From Symbiodinium sp. CCMP2592 (Eukaryota; Sar; Dinophyceae; Suessiales; Symbiodiniaceae): a DNA stretch of 64,000 nt. The stretch lies in contig CAJNDT010004968.1 of the NCBI GenBank assembly GCA_905221615.1, forward strand, positions 65,001 to 129,000, read 5' to 3'. The translations under genes were made by a program, and so were the position numbers. Under the pieces are notes generated by a model. It was not told where the DNA came from, searched no databases, and saw nothing but the letters and a program-made list of their open reading frames with translations. Positions 29,191 to 40,859 of this stretch are shown here, in pieces (position 1 is the first letter of the stretch; the number at the start of each line of letters is the position of its first letter).

Positions 29191-31240
29191 CTACAAGTAT
29201 GTCCAGAGACAAATCAACGTCTCTTCGATCCCAGTCGCGTAATGATTGACGCGTAACAGCTCGTGCGGCATCTCCACATCCGTGGCTCCAGGGACTGATC
29301 TGGCATAGTGGTCCAGAACACCCCAAACCTCAGAAATCGAGCCGATGCGGCTCCTACCATTCCCGACTGCGACCTCCCTGTCCGTGTCGATGGCACATGG
29401 TGGAAGAGTCACAGTGTCGTCTCCATGTCAAGCACTAACATCATCCCCACTTCTCTGCATTTAGGCTTGGGAGCATTCTCTGGGTTGCGAAGCGTCACGC
29501 CAGGATGATTAAGCCAGGATTCGTCCCGAGGATTGCCACGGCCAATCCTTCTTGAATGTGTGCTCAGCGAGCATTCATGCAAGCTTAAACCTGCTACACT
29601 GTCAGGAACGCAAAACATTCTACAGCCTGGAGTGTGCATGCTTGCAGCCAGGCATCTGCGCAAGCACTTGCATGGGCTGTGGCGCACGTAGCTGAAACCG
29701 TTCCTGTCTGCATGCTCAACTTGAAGGCAACACCGGAAACTATCATGTCGGGCTCGCTTGCGGGAGACCGGTGACAGACTGCTTCACCAAACAACTTCAA
29801 CTACATTCTGCAATAGCCAGAGTAATTAGCATGCCTGGAACTAACCACCTCGAGAAGCAACAGTGACCTGAAATAGTTGAATGTACCGGGAGGTTGCGAA
29901 TGTGAATTACTTGTTGCGGCTATGCGGCCTTAAGTGCCTTAAGAACACTCTACGCAACCAACTACACTACCAAACGAATCAACTATAAGTGTGAATGCCA
30001 GCCCACCTACACAGTCCTATTCCTCTATAGGACTCGAGGCTGCAGGATTGCACAGCACTGTTGGCACTTTGAGTGTGTCATAAGGAAGCCAAGCCGCAAC
30101 AAGGAGCGATGAGTTTCGCGGAGTCCCACCGAACTCGACCATAGCCAATGGCACGGTACCAATCTGGCGTCGATGCTCGTCCAAGTGGTGCAATATCCTT
30201 CCAAGTGCTCCTGCTCCGCTTCCCCAAGATGGCGCAGGGGCCAAGTATGCATCGAAGCTATGCAAGGTGATGACCTGAGCAAAGAAGCCGTGTTTCCTGG
30301 TTCCCATGCAAAACACCACGAATAATGGCTCTCTGCACATCGGGAAAATGAACAAAAACCTCTGCCTCTCTACCAGTTAACATCTTTGCACAGCGCTCCA
30401 CATCTATGGCGACGCACCACCGGCGCAGGATGAATGTTGGAACACGAGCACGAAGATTGATCCGTGTGGCCAGGTCCAAGACCCTAGAATTTTTGTAATG
30501 TTGCTGAAACTCCTCGTGCCCCACAGATGTACGAGTATCCTCCATAAACAGCGTTGCAATCTGGGGCCCTGGCCCAGCTCGAGAGGCCACGATTTCTGAA
30601 CAAGCAGTGTGCTTCTGCCAGCACGCTCAAACAATGCCGGCAGTGCGGTGTCACGCTGATCTCCCCCAGCTTTGCCGATAAACGTGATGGCCACTGAGGA
30701 AAATATGTTACCTGCACAAAAACAGCTTGTTCGCTTGAGATCTCGCTCTGTACTGTACAGTCCATAGCCCCACCTTGCCCTGGCGTCCCTCCACCTCTGG
30801 GGCTGCCGAGCCGTCCTCGGTGTAAAGCCCCATAAGCTACGCGGCGAACATGGCGGATCATGGCCGGATCTTTGCGGCAGCCACCATCCATGCCATGGGT
30901 CAGAGTCGTACAATACAAAATGGTCGACTCCAAGCTCCTGTGCAGTCTGTTTGCTGTCTGCCACACGTGCAACTCAGCCGCTCCTCGTGAAAATCGAGCC
31001 ACTGCCTCAGCAGTGAGCTGCCACCAGGAAATTCCGGAATCCTCTGGCCTCCCGTTGGGAATTGCTAAGCACTGCTAAACAGGGTTTAGAAGTCGCCAAT
31101 ATGCATCAACCTGACAGCGGCCTGCGTTGAACATGACACCGCTGCACACCGTCAATCGGTGTGAAGGCGGGTCTGGAATCACATCCAGCAGGGAGCCGGT
31201 CTCACCCGCGCCACACAAGCGAATTCCACCCACTCTCCAG
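29191..31240 (-). CDS. GT92-like glycosyltransferase, multi-exon
   Basis: Four minus-strand blocks follow the order of a glycosyltransferase 92 (DUF23) domain. About 31240-31085 gives TVCSGVMFNAGRCQVDAYWR. The exon starting at 30937 (AG|GAG) gives ELGVDHFVLYDSDPWHG, the family's 'G..hF.lYD' motif. About 30640-30560 gives EAHCLFRNRGLSSW, the conserved Cys block before the metal site. The exon starting at 30274 (AG|GTC) gives VITLHSFDAYLAPAPSWGSG and GTVPLAMVEFGG. About 29400-29270 gives MPHELLRVNHYAT, resembling the C-terminal His-Tyr block. The usual D-x-D-E-Y is S-F-D-A-Y here. Such enzymes add sugars in the secretory pathway. Exon limits between blocks are incomplete, and the altered metal motif leaves activity in doubt. 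Confidence 0.55.
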
Positions 31241-32639
31241 GAACCTCCAAGTGACACGCATGAAGTAATGCATGACGCGATGGACAACGCATAGTGACTA
31301 CGAATGCAGGAAGTGCAGATGTGACAGCACAATGTTCTACATGCCTGTGTCTCCAAGCCTCTTTCGCGACTCATCCTTTGGCCTTTTACAATTTCAACCA
31401 TCATTCGCCGATTACCTGGAAATCCTACGGAGTCTGGTAGGCATCGAAGGTGTGGTTTCAGTACTGTGTTGCTGTAGGATTCCTCGTGCACATTGGAGTT
31501 GTTGTGTTGCCTCTGCTTTTTTTGGCGGGTCCCCCCGCAGGTGGCTCAATGCTTGAGAAATTCAACTTCAACTCTGCGCAAGCTGCGCGAAAATGCAACT
31601 CGACTTCGCTGACATTGCATCGGGCCTGCCGAAAGTTGCATAGTCCGGATCTCGCCGCAGCTGCGCAGGGCCTTCTTGCAAGCTTCACGAATAGGGAGGC
31701 TGTGGGTACGATGTGCCATTCCGCGAAATGAATTTGCGTCCGATCGTACTACGTATCCGTTGGTCTGGCCTGTGAGCTGATCGCACACCGCAGCACCACG
31801 TCTGTGCCTGGATCTACAATTGTCACCGCATGGAAGCTTCAGAGGCCCCTGTCAAGCTAGGGCTGTGAGCAAGGTCAGCTGTAAGCTTCTGCTTTCTACC
31901 AGTATAGCACGGATTCATTTCGATGTTCCCTACTGCAGCTGGCGAGGCCGCGTTTCGCTACCTGTTCCTGTGCACTCTTACTAGGCAAGCGAACGGTTGA
32001 AAGATCTTCTTGCTTCCTTCCTGTCCACAACATCTTTCGCAGAACGACCTTAAGTTGGTCAGGGCGCCGAAAGCCGAAGTCGCAGAGCATTCCGCAAGAG
32101 CGGAGCCTGCATCGCCCTGACAAATGCTGCAAGATGTAAATTTCTGGAAGCCACATCACTGCCTCCAACTCTACAACTGGAAAAGAGTGTGGCATCTTGT
32201 AGCGCCTCCAGAGCTGCTGTCCAGGCAAGGAGAAATGACTTTGGCGCCGTTCTGGGGTTGGATCCGGCCTCCGGCTTTGTGAGGGCAGGAAGTATGTTCC
32301 TGGATCTGCTGTGGCATGCACGGGCATGCATGCACCAAGGCCTAAATCTAAAATTGAGCCAATTACGCTGCAAAACTTCTGGCATTGTGGGCCTGCGTCA
32401 CATAGCAGCCGTCCTGGCAGTCGTCCAGACGATGCGAGCAGGAGCAGTTGTCCAGTTCTTAGATTCTTTCTCCCCGCTCCAGCATCTTAAAGGCGAGCGA
32501 CTGCGACTAGTCTTGACCGAACCGTCGACCCACATCTTCTGCAGCCTGCACCGCACATTCATCTATCCCACCCAGCGGGAAAAGGGACTGCAAAACCCGA
32601 TTTGCGTAACACAGAACTTACAATCTCTTGTGGATGAGT

Positions 32640-32777
32640 GTTGATGTACCAAACTGCAGCGGTCCTTCGACGTGATGTGCATGACCACCTCCATGAGCAC
32701 ACACTCTTGGTCTTTCGCCTCGCCCACGGATGCAGACACACCCAAGACGTGAATCTCGACGTCGTGCTGGGAACTGC
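32640..32777 (-). CDS. Isolated exon of unknown protein
   Basis: After an AG|GC acceptor at 32777 the minus strand reads SQHDVEIHVLGVSASVGEAK and DQECVLMEVVMHITSKDRC. This regular alternating hydrophobic pattern looks like a beta-sheet domain. The donor was not placed and no family is recognised. The wording is too ordered to be chance, but the gene around it was not found. Confidence 0.4.
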
Positions 32778-33539
32778 CTGAGCAGCACCGCTGCAGAAGA
32801 ACAGATCTGTCCCAACATGCAGCTCATGCGCGTCACTGCGACCTGCAACCTTCTTCCCGAATGCACGGCAAGTCGAGCTGAGAATCTGGTAGCACCGCAT
32901 AGCCGCAAACCTGCACGGCAGGGCCATGTGACAGGATGGAGTAGTCAACTTGTTTCAGGAATGTGTTCTTCGCCTATGGTGCGCCGCCGTTTCGGAGCCA
33001 ACAGCAGTATTGCCGCTGCCTCCCCACAGCCACTGGAAGTTGGCCTGCACATGCCCAACGTTGCTCACGATGGCACGGCTCTTTGCCCTTGTACGAACAC
33101 ACCCCCAAACTCCAACCACACTTCCGCTCCGCGGACATCTGACACGCTTGCCCTCATGAGCTGCCTCCAGAATGCCAGCTTCCACCAAACTGCAGACAGG
33201 GCGGCTGCGTCGGAAGCCTGTGAGCGCAAACGAACTTATCCCTTCGTCGTGATTGGCAACATGCCAGCATCAACTTCAACTTTACAAAGCATGACGAATC
33301 CTAAGCTGCAGCTACGTGTAGCTCGACAGGGTCCTCCCAACGCACAAACACAGAGTTGACACATGCAAACAAACTACATATCCATTCTCACATCCATCAA
33401 TCCCATTCAGACAGGCAGTCATAGATACACCCATGCATGCATGCATGCATTATTTCCTTCCTTCCGTCCGTCATGCATTCAATGCGTAAATACATACACA
33501 TGTTTAGCACTCGCGCTCGAGAACCTCAGGTGCAAGAAA

Positions 33540-33800
33540 TACAGACACATCCATCCATCCATCCATCCATCCATCCGTCCGTCCGTCCGTCCAGCCAGCC
33601 AGCCGGCCAGCCAGCCAGCCAGCCAGCCAGCCGTCCATCCGTGCATGCATGCATACATATGCTACCTATGCGTGCATACACGGAAACACATTATGTGATT
33701 ATGACAATCACACATACATACATACATGCACATACATACGCGTACATACACATATCTACACAGACATACATACACAGACACATACATACACACATACCCG

Positions 33801-33832
<32 letters not shown>

Positions 33833-33845
33833 TTCATGACATGAC
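33540..33845. repeat. Tetranucleotide repeats (CATC, CGTC, CAGC, CATA) and (CA)n
   Basis: 33548-33640 shows about seven CATC units, then CGTC units, then CAGC units, then CATG. 33715-33800 is ACAT/ACATAC-rich, with a (CA)n run at about 33800-33822. Confidence 0.85.
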
Positions 33846-34019
33846 GTTACATACACCCACTTATGCTGGGCAAGGAATAACTGCGACCAGCGTCCAACAG
33901 GACCAGACGACAAATTGTAAACGAAGATTATCCGCGACGGCGTGGGTCCCGCGACAGCAGGTACGCAGGGGTCCTCGTTGACCACGGCTCCACGGTGGTC
34001 CTCTTTTACACCATGTTCA

Positions 34020-34185
34020 GGTGTCTACACACACATACATGCGTAAATACATGCATACATGCACAGCTACATAGATACATACATCCATACATCCAGAAAT
34101 ACATGCATGCAGGATATATGTATATATACAGAGACACAGACACTCTGATAGAGACACAGGCAGAAAAACAGACAGACATGCACAC
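34020..34185. repeat. ACAT-type microsatellite
   Basis: acatacatg, tacatacatcc and agacagac words in an imperfect array. Confidence 0.75.
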
Positions 34186-35335
34186 ATGCGCAAACAATGA
34201 TCACAAACACGTGCACCAGCACATGCAGTACAGAAACCAGTGCATGAGCTGTCCTACTGTTGGCAAAGATTGGTGGCAGCTGCCTCTGAGAGGCTGCAGC
34301 CGCGCAGTAGCTCGGCCAGGAGTGACAGCACTGGTGCTGGAGCTTGAGCACTTGGCGCTTCTCGCAGCACTGCCTTCGCTGAATGAGATCTCAGAGCACA
34401 CCAGGCAACTCGCGGCAATGAAACTGACAGGTAGCCAGCGCCGAACGGGCAGCGCAGGGAAACGTCGCATGGCTGGAACCTGCTGCATGACAGTATCTTG
34501 GATCCAAACGCCCGGGTTCGTGGCTTCATGACCCGATCAATCCGATCTGCTTTCATCTGACTGTTTGCCCCAGTTGTTGGCTTGCCTGGCCTCGATCTTC
34601 TGGATCTGCTTCCTGGGGATCTCTGCAACAGCGGTGACCCACATTCAGCTCTTCATGTTTCGTTCAACTGTTGTAAATTTCGATACCGTGCATGCGGCGA
34701 GAAAAAGGTCAGTAGAGTCATTAGAAGTAGCAGCGTGCGATTAGTAAGAAATTGAATGACTGGGCAGATCTACAAAAACCATGCATCTGGCTGTCTCTAC
34801 ATGTTTTTGCTCTGCTTGAGGGCTCGGGCCGGCTTCAGGTTCTAAGGTTGCCTGGAGAGAAGTTCAAAACACCTGAGTCCTTTGCCACAAACCCTGCCTT
34901 GCGAGGGCTTAGAGCTTCAGTAGCTCATAGTGATACTGGTCTCCAGGTTTGAGACGTCGGGTGGTCTGTGCGGGTTGCAAAAATTAACGCTCACCAAAAC
35001 AACCGAAACACGCACCAAACGAGCAGAACACGCACCTAGCCGACGGGGGCTGCACCAAAACAAATGCAAATGCGCCAATTTTTTTTGCTCGCTCGGCCCG
35101 GAGAGCATTGCATGTCCGGCGGTCGTTGCCATGACCGATTCCACACTCGAACAGAAGTGTCAAGTATCTCTGGAATCTACACTGCCGACGTTCTCGACCG
35201 ACTGTGCTTTATCGACCAAAGGCTACGAACCTTGGACCGGATGTGGATACAGGAGCAAACACAAACGTCAATGAATTTGTCCTCCGGAACTTCCATTCCC
35301 GGTCACCTCGGAAGAGCACGCACAACAAGGATCTG

Positions 35336-35500
35336 ATCTGACCGGCACTGACCTGACCTGAGCTGACCTAAGCTGACCTGAGCAGACCTGACCTGACCTG
35401 ACTTGCTGTGACCTGGACTGTCTGATCTGAGCCGCGGTCTTTTGAATCTGATACGATCTCACCTGACCTGATCTGATCTGACCTGATTTGCCTGGCTTGA
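35336..35500. repeat. CTGAC/CTGAT pentanucleotide array
   Basis: ctgacctgac, ctgagctgac, ctgatctgat and similar words repeat with 5-10 base spacing, broken once at about 35425-35455. Long open frames through this array are an effect of the repeat. Confidence 0.85.
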
Positions 35501-36060
35501 CCTCGTGCCTTCGGATCAGAAAGCCCAGCGGCGCAGAGACTCTGGCGCTTCGATCCGGCCCAGCTGCAGCGCGCGCATGTCCAGCCAGCTTCGTGCTCAC
35601 AGGACATGTTTAGTGGCAAGCAAAGCCTAAACCCGAAAAGGTGGAAGTCTGTTGCCTCACTCCGAGTGCTGGCCTGCCGCAAAAGCTTCTCAGTGGCCTC
35701 CTCTCCCTGACCGAAGTCAATCACCATGTGGAGCACAAGTGTCAAGATCAAGATCTGGAATATGCAAGGACATGTCGGCGCGGTGGCTTTCAGAAGAGAC
35801 AAACCTGGAAGCCATGCCTCAGGATGCAAGAGCGCATTGCGTCGCCGCCATTGTCGAAGCTCCTGCCAAGACCATGCAAAGCAAGTAGCTTCAAAACGTT
35901 TCAACGAATGCGCAGCATGGGAAGGTGGTGGTAATGTCTGCGTCTCCTTGGCCGACGGCTCGTCTGCAGCTGAGGACATGGCTGGACATCGGCTAGGACT
36001 TCATGTTTCTGCTGCTGTACCAAGCTAAGAAACAGTTGCTGGGGGTTTCCATCCGAACAC

Positions 36061-36260
36061 TTATCGGCCTGCAATGGCTTCTAGAGGAGCCTGGTCTGCT
36101 TCGTGAATGACCAAGACTTGCCCAGGCGGCACTACGGACACTAGCGGTAAGTCTTGGTACACCACGACACCATCCTGAGAAGGAGCTGGGTTGTCAAGGA
36201 TTCGACCGTTGTGTCGCTGTGCAGCTGCGAGTATTCCGCTTGTTCTTGCCAAGTCTGTGG
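36061..36260 (-). CDS. Terminal exon of unknown protein
   Basis: The minus strand reads SGILAAAQRHNGRILDNPAP, QDGVVVYQDLPLVSVVPPGQ and VLVIHEADQAPLEAIAGR, then a stop at 36061. The regular amphipathic composition supports coding. Upstream minus-strand frames at 36443-36790 (SWLEIILLGWQGVLHAQGYK) may be earlier exons. No domain recognised. Confidence 0.4.
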
Positions 36261-37026
36261 TTTGGAAGCTTGGTGACTGCAGCAACTTCTTGGTGAGAGT
36301 TGGGGTCGTTTTGGTGCGCTGGTCATGGGTCTTGGTGCGGGTTTGAAGGTTTGGTTGTGGTTTCGGGCTGCAATCGGTCTGTGCGGTGGACAGTCGGAGC
36401 GCAGCAAGCAAGAACCGAGTCGTACGACGAAGTCATGCAGGGTTATCGCGCACGAAAGATTACAAAAATACTCCGGGAAGCCATACATTCAGCCAAGTCT
36501 CCCACGCATGCCCGCAACCTCCGACGGAGGAATGGCAGACTTCTTCTGCCAGAAGCGACAGCGCGACGAACCTCGCAAAGGAAGCATTCTTGTACGATGC
36601 AACAAAACTCCGAGCTGGGCATGGGCGCAAGTTTTTTGTAGCCCTGAGCATGGAGCACTCCCTGCCATCCCAGCAAGATGATCTCCAGCCAAGAGCTGGA
36701 GTCCAAGCACCACGGAGCAGCTGCCAGCGCTTCAAAAGGAGGCTTCTCTCTGTCCTTACTGTACAGGACAGGCCACGTCGTCGGCGAATTCACAGTTCTT
36801 TTCTAGTTCTTACTAACGAGGCTTTGCGCGGCTTGTTACTTGCGGTGTGAGAGCTCCCGCTGCAGACTCTGCACATCCAGAACCAGTTGCGGAATTGGTA
36901 GACGTGACCTGCTACCTGCGGCCTTTTCATGTTAATTAATGCTTGCTTACGCCACCCTTGTGCCACTCGTCCTTGATTGGCACATTCTGTCTGAGCCCGA
37001 GTTAATGCTAAAGACTGGAAATTGTA

Positions 37027-37521
37027 CTAAAGACTGGAAGTCTCTGCTATGGCCCTGGTTGCCGCGACCAGCGACAAAGCACGACCCAGCCAGGTGGTCT
37101 GCTCACCATCTGCCAGCTCTTCAGTGCTTTCTCCTCGAAGCTGCCAGTTGAATGCCCACAAACTTCCACCACGGCTGTATCTCCGGTGATCCGGTACGTA
37201 GCGGTCGTTTGCCTCGCTTCTCGCTGTCCAATCTAACAGTTGCTCAAAGCCCACGAGGCCCACTGGGCCTGCGAGAATCAGGACGGTGGAAGGAAGTTTC
37301 ATCGGATGGAAGTCACTATCATTCTTCAGAGCCTCTGGGCGATGGAGCCATGCATGGCATCCTGCTGGCATGGGACTGCCTCCCAGTCCACCCACACGGG
37401 CCAGGGTTTCGTCCACATCCTGACTGGAAATCGCTGCGGGATACTCCCCACTGCGAAGACGCACTCTGCGCAAGTCGGCAGCGGAGATGGCAAAGAAGGC
37501 CAGCACGTGCAGCACATGCAT
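37027..37521 (-). CDS. Possible secreted protein, unknown
   Basis: 164 codons from ATG 37521 to 37027. The start MHVLHVLAFFAISAADLRRV looks like a signal peptide. The rest includes LPSTVLILAGPVGLVGFEQL and TARSEANDRYVP. No family is recognised, and an intron within it cannot be excluded. The opposite strand also has open frames, so confidence is moderate. Confidence 0.4.
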   Translation of the reverse strand: MHVLHVLAFFAISAADLRRVRLRSGEYPAAISSQDVDETLARVGGLGGSPMPAGCHAWLHRPEALKNDSDFHPMKLPSTVLILAGPVGLVGFEQLLDWTARSEANDRYVPDHRRYSRGGSLWAFNWQLRGESTEELADGEQTTWLGRALSLVAATRAIAETSSL

Positions 37522-38206
37522 ATCACCGAGACATGCCCATTCAAGCGAGGCTTTTGCGCAGGGGCGTTGGCCCTTGAGGATGAGGGCCCACCATCAGCCT
37601 GGTACGTCTTTATTCCTGCCTGGTAGGACTAAAACTCTGACTCTGGCAAGTACTTTCACTCTGGTAGCTTGCTGAACCACTGAGCCATGCAGCGCGATCA
37701 GCATGGATGAGGGCAGCATCAAGAACTACACAGGTGCAAGCCGTTGCGCGCTTTCGTCAATTTTAAATTTTTGCATTGCACGAAGCTGCTGAGCCGCGTG
37801 GCATAAGACTTAGGTCTTGGGCTGCTAAAAACGAGCACGGCTTTGGCGCTCGAACAGCTCGATTGCAGCCTGGCCGGGTGCGGACAGAGTTTGAAGAGCC
37901 ACCCCACATCTTTCACAGTCATCCTGCCTGGGGCCCCAAGCAGCGCTTCATGGCAGCTTTCACCCAGGGATCCATCCTTGGTCTCGTTTGAGAATCACGC
38001 TGCAGAGAGGTGTTTGGAGGCGGCTTTAGGATTTGCACCCTTGGACTCGAGCTGATAGGTTCGGGGCAACTCCGAGAAGGCGCGGCGCGCATCCTGGCAA
38101 TAAGACTGGCCAACACACGGAGGAATCGAGGTAAGAGACGCTTGGCTTGGAGCTGCGTCGCTTGCTTCGAGTAGCCTCCACACGCTTCGGGCATGCATTG
38201 GCATAC

Positions 38207-38297
38207 CTGCCCAGGCGGCCAGGAGATTCTCATCATGTGTGATCCGTGCAGCATTCCATGGAAGCAGTGTAGGACAGCTTCTTCATCCGGCTCACGC
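38207..38297 (-). CDS. Possible exon of unknown protein
   Basis: EPDEEAVLHCFHGMLHGSHM and MRISWPPGQ end at a CAG|GTATG donor (exon last base 38207). A hydrophobic frame just upstream (38292-38500, FATLLAACSVLVSQALLAEM) could be a preceding membrane segment but is in another frame. Identity unknown. Confidence 0.3.
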
Positions 38298-38727
38298 TGA
38301 AATCCTCAGTGAGTGGGTTTTGTTGTCCGGTGCAATTTGCTTCTGGACCATCTCAGCGAGAAGAGCCTGCGAGACCAAGACGCTGCAAGCCGCTAGCAGT
38401 GTGGCAAAGGCAGAGTAACTTGCACAGCTAGCAAGCGAGTTTTTCTCCAGGAAGCTCAGAGTCTTGCCATCGTGCCGTGACTTTGCAGCTGGAAGCAAGG
38501 ACAAGAGTGACCACCAAAACAAAAAAACATTCCTGCACCTGCAGTAATCAGTAATCCTTCCCCCCTACTATTATAACGCTCCGCCCCTCTGAAATAGAAA
38601 AACACATAATATTCGGGTGGTTTCGGGGCATCCGGGCATGAGTCAAATTGACAGTTAAATTATTGAGTCAGACAGTCAGACAAGTAAACAACGACCGTTT
38701 CCTACACAGCCGTTCCGGTTTTAGAGC

Positions 38728-38862
38728 CGAGCCCATGAACCCTAAGCCTTAAACCTTGGGCCCTAAACCCTCTAAGCTCTAAACCTTGAGCCCGAAAGCT
38801 CTAAGCCCTAGACTTAATGAGCCCTAAGCTGTCAATCCCTAAACCCGAAAGCTCTAGTGCTT
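38728..38862. repeat. Degenerate interstitial telomere-like repeats
   Basis: ccctaaaccct, ccctaagc and cttaaacctt, plus cccgaaagctctaa variants, recur about a dozen times. These are degenerate copies of CCCTAAA, the complement of TTTAGGG. Confidence 0.65.
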
Positions 38863-39753
38863 TCGGGCTGATTAGTACTGCTGTGGTCTTGGCTCTATGA
38901 AAACTAGCACAATCCTAGAAACCCGCCCCTTCATGTTTTAAAACTGACTTTCAATTGTGGGCCCGAAGCCGCGAAATTCCGGGGGTGGGAGTTTATATTG
39001 CTTACACGTAGGGAGAAGGGATTAGCTGATTGTGCGCTGCTCTCAGAGCCATCTCAGGCCCTCCGCCTGCAGGGCTGGAAACGGTCGGGGCAGTGGCACA
39101 GTGGCACCGGTGAACACCGAGAGAGTCCCAGAGTCCCACCCGGTGCTTTCGCTGCTCCGGAGCTCCTGCGCCGCCATGGGTCGCAATGATTCGCAACGTC
39201 GCGTGACCGCGTGACTGGCGCCCGGATCTCGCGCTGGCAGGGGCCCGGCCGGGCCCCGGCGGGCCTGCTGCAGTTGGCGGATTGCTTGCATCTGAGACCC
39301 TTCCTGCGCCTGCAGGCAAGGTTGAGCTTATTTTGGTGTGTTTCGGGGCAGTTGCACTGTACTCCTAGACCTCGTTCTCCACTTCCGAGGTGCGACCTGA
39401 CTATCAGTGAGCGCTTCATTATTCTGTGGTGAGATGCTGAACGTCTGTGGTGCCCAGAATGGCGGCTATGGGACAATGATGGATGATGAGACATGATGAG
39501 ACGGATGGGGCCCTGGCACTCTTCCACAAGCCAGGTCTCTTCACGGCCTTTCAAGCACTCTCTCAGCCGGCAGCCTCTGAAAACCCTGTATTTCTCGGAA
39601 CCAAGCGCAGGCTGTCAACGCCTGACAGCAAGGGAGGGTCATGAGATGTCATGAGGATCTACTGGCGAAGACGAGAATAGCTTTCTCCAAGTGGCAGTCT
39701 CTCCAATATGCCATCTGAACGTCAGCCTGGTCCATATAATTGCCTCGCCAATG

Positions 39754-40470
39754 TTACACAAAGCGGCACCCATGCTTTAGCTTCTCGACACAGGTGTTGC
39801 AAACGGTTTTCCGTGCAGCGCCAGAGGTGCCTGTACTAGACTCTTGGCGGGTGCCTGCTTCTGCGAGCATCACCGGAGTTTGCACTAACTGGATTTCAAG
39901 GTACTCGGTGAGGGCGAAGTGCAAAGGAGACACTCACCCACGACGGGAGCTGCAGGGCTTTTGAATATCACCCTTGGTTTCTGCGAATGAAACAAAAAAT
40001 GCCTCCAGGACGTGGCAGAGGACAGTGGGCTCGAAGGTGCCCACGTCTGATCTGAATTAAAAGCCTCCTATCAGCTCCCTGGAAATCTTGGCCGTAGCAG
40101 GCTTCTGTCCGCAGCAGGTGCCTTTTTTTCTTGGCCAGCAATTTCACTTGATTGCAGCTTGTGGAAGATACCCAGGAGACTGCCAAAGCCAAGCGCGATA
40201 GATTGCACGCGGTGCTGGAACAGGTGAGAAGGACTGCACAACACGATCACCTGGCTACCAACCACGGCGACGTCCCTGGCCGCTGTAACGCACTCAAAAG
40301 CGTTGGACAGGCACCTGCATCCAATCCAAGACTTGCCATTGCAGCAGGCGTGACTGTAAATCTCACTCTTCAGACCACTACGATTCAATTCAGGCACCAC
40401 TGCCGGCATCTCTCCGTTCTTTCCGGGAAACTCATGCAGAAGCCGCTGAAGCGCTGTACACCTTTTGGAA
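39754..40470 (-). CDS. Ankyrin-like C-terminal exons
   Basis: The last exon (about 39930 to TAA at 39754) reads SPLHFALTEYLEIQLVQTPV and MLAEAGTRQESSTGTSG. SPLHFAL matches the ankyrin TPLHxA signature. Before it, one long frame (40071-40470) gives ALQRLLHEFPGKNGEMPAVV and CLSNAFECVTAARDVAVVGS, the latter flanked by AG acceptor and GT donor sites. They may be the 3' end of the coiled-coil gene that starts near 44.5 kb or a separate gene. Ankyrin repeats mediate protein binding, and the partner is unknown. Confidence 0.4.
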
Positions 40471-40859
40471 GCCGAAGTCCTTCGGGCCAGGTCACGCAGC
40501 AGGAGTCATGTGGCAATATCCATCACGGCTTCTCATGCTGCACCAAGCCGCCTACCTCGCCAACTACTGCAGTGTAAACCACGTGATGCCAGGTCTTCCG
40601 ACAAGAACTCTGCCACTTGCTTTAACCATTACAGCCTTAAATACCTTACAGGTATTTGTATGTGCCGTCGTGGGTCGGCCGGCATTCCGCAGCAAAGAGG
40701 TTTTCAGGTCGTCTGAACCCGTGACCCAGAATCCGAAATACCGGCCTCTGTCACCTCTTCCACTTCGTCATCACTGTTCCAGCCAAGTTTGACGAAATCT
40801 TCCTCTGTGTCCTGTTGACGGCAGTAAACACTGACCTTGGCCCTGCATGACGGCACTTT

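Larger units (their letters stand above)
31250..36055. other. Mostly non-coding, repeat-rich
   Basis: Apart from one exon (32640-32777) and the microsatellites listed separately, no supported gene is seen. Overlapping frames on both strands at 31.4-31.8, 32.1-32.4, 32.8-33.3, 34.2-34.6 and 34.9-35.3 kb gave no domain or splice partner. Confidence 0.4.

Noticed and set aside
33360..34190. Regular repeats considered as a CRISPR-like array
   Set aside because: Units are 2-4 bases without unique spacers; these are microsatellites.
35368..35979. 203-codon minus-strand frame
   Set aside because: The frame is kept open by the CTGAC repeat.
40158..40440. Plus-strand coiled-coil-like exons (LVEDTQETAKAKRDRLHAVL and a later piece)
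   Set aside because: The minus strand carries a longer coherent frame there and an ankyrin-like last exon downstream. The plus reading is probably a mirror of it.
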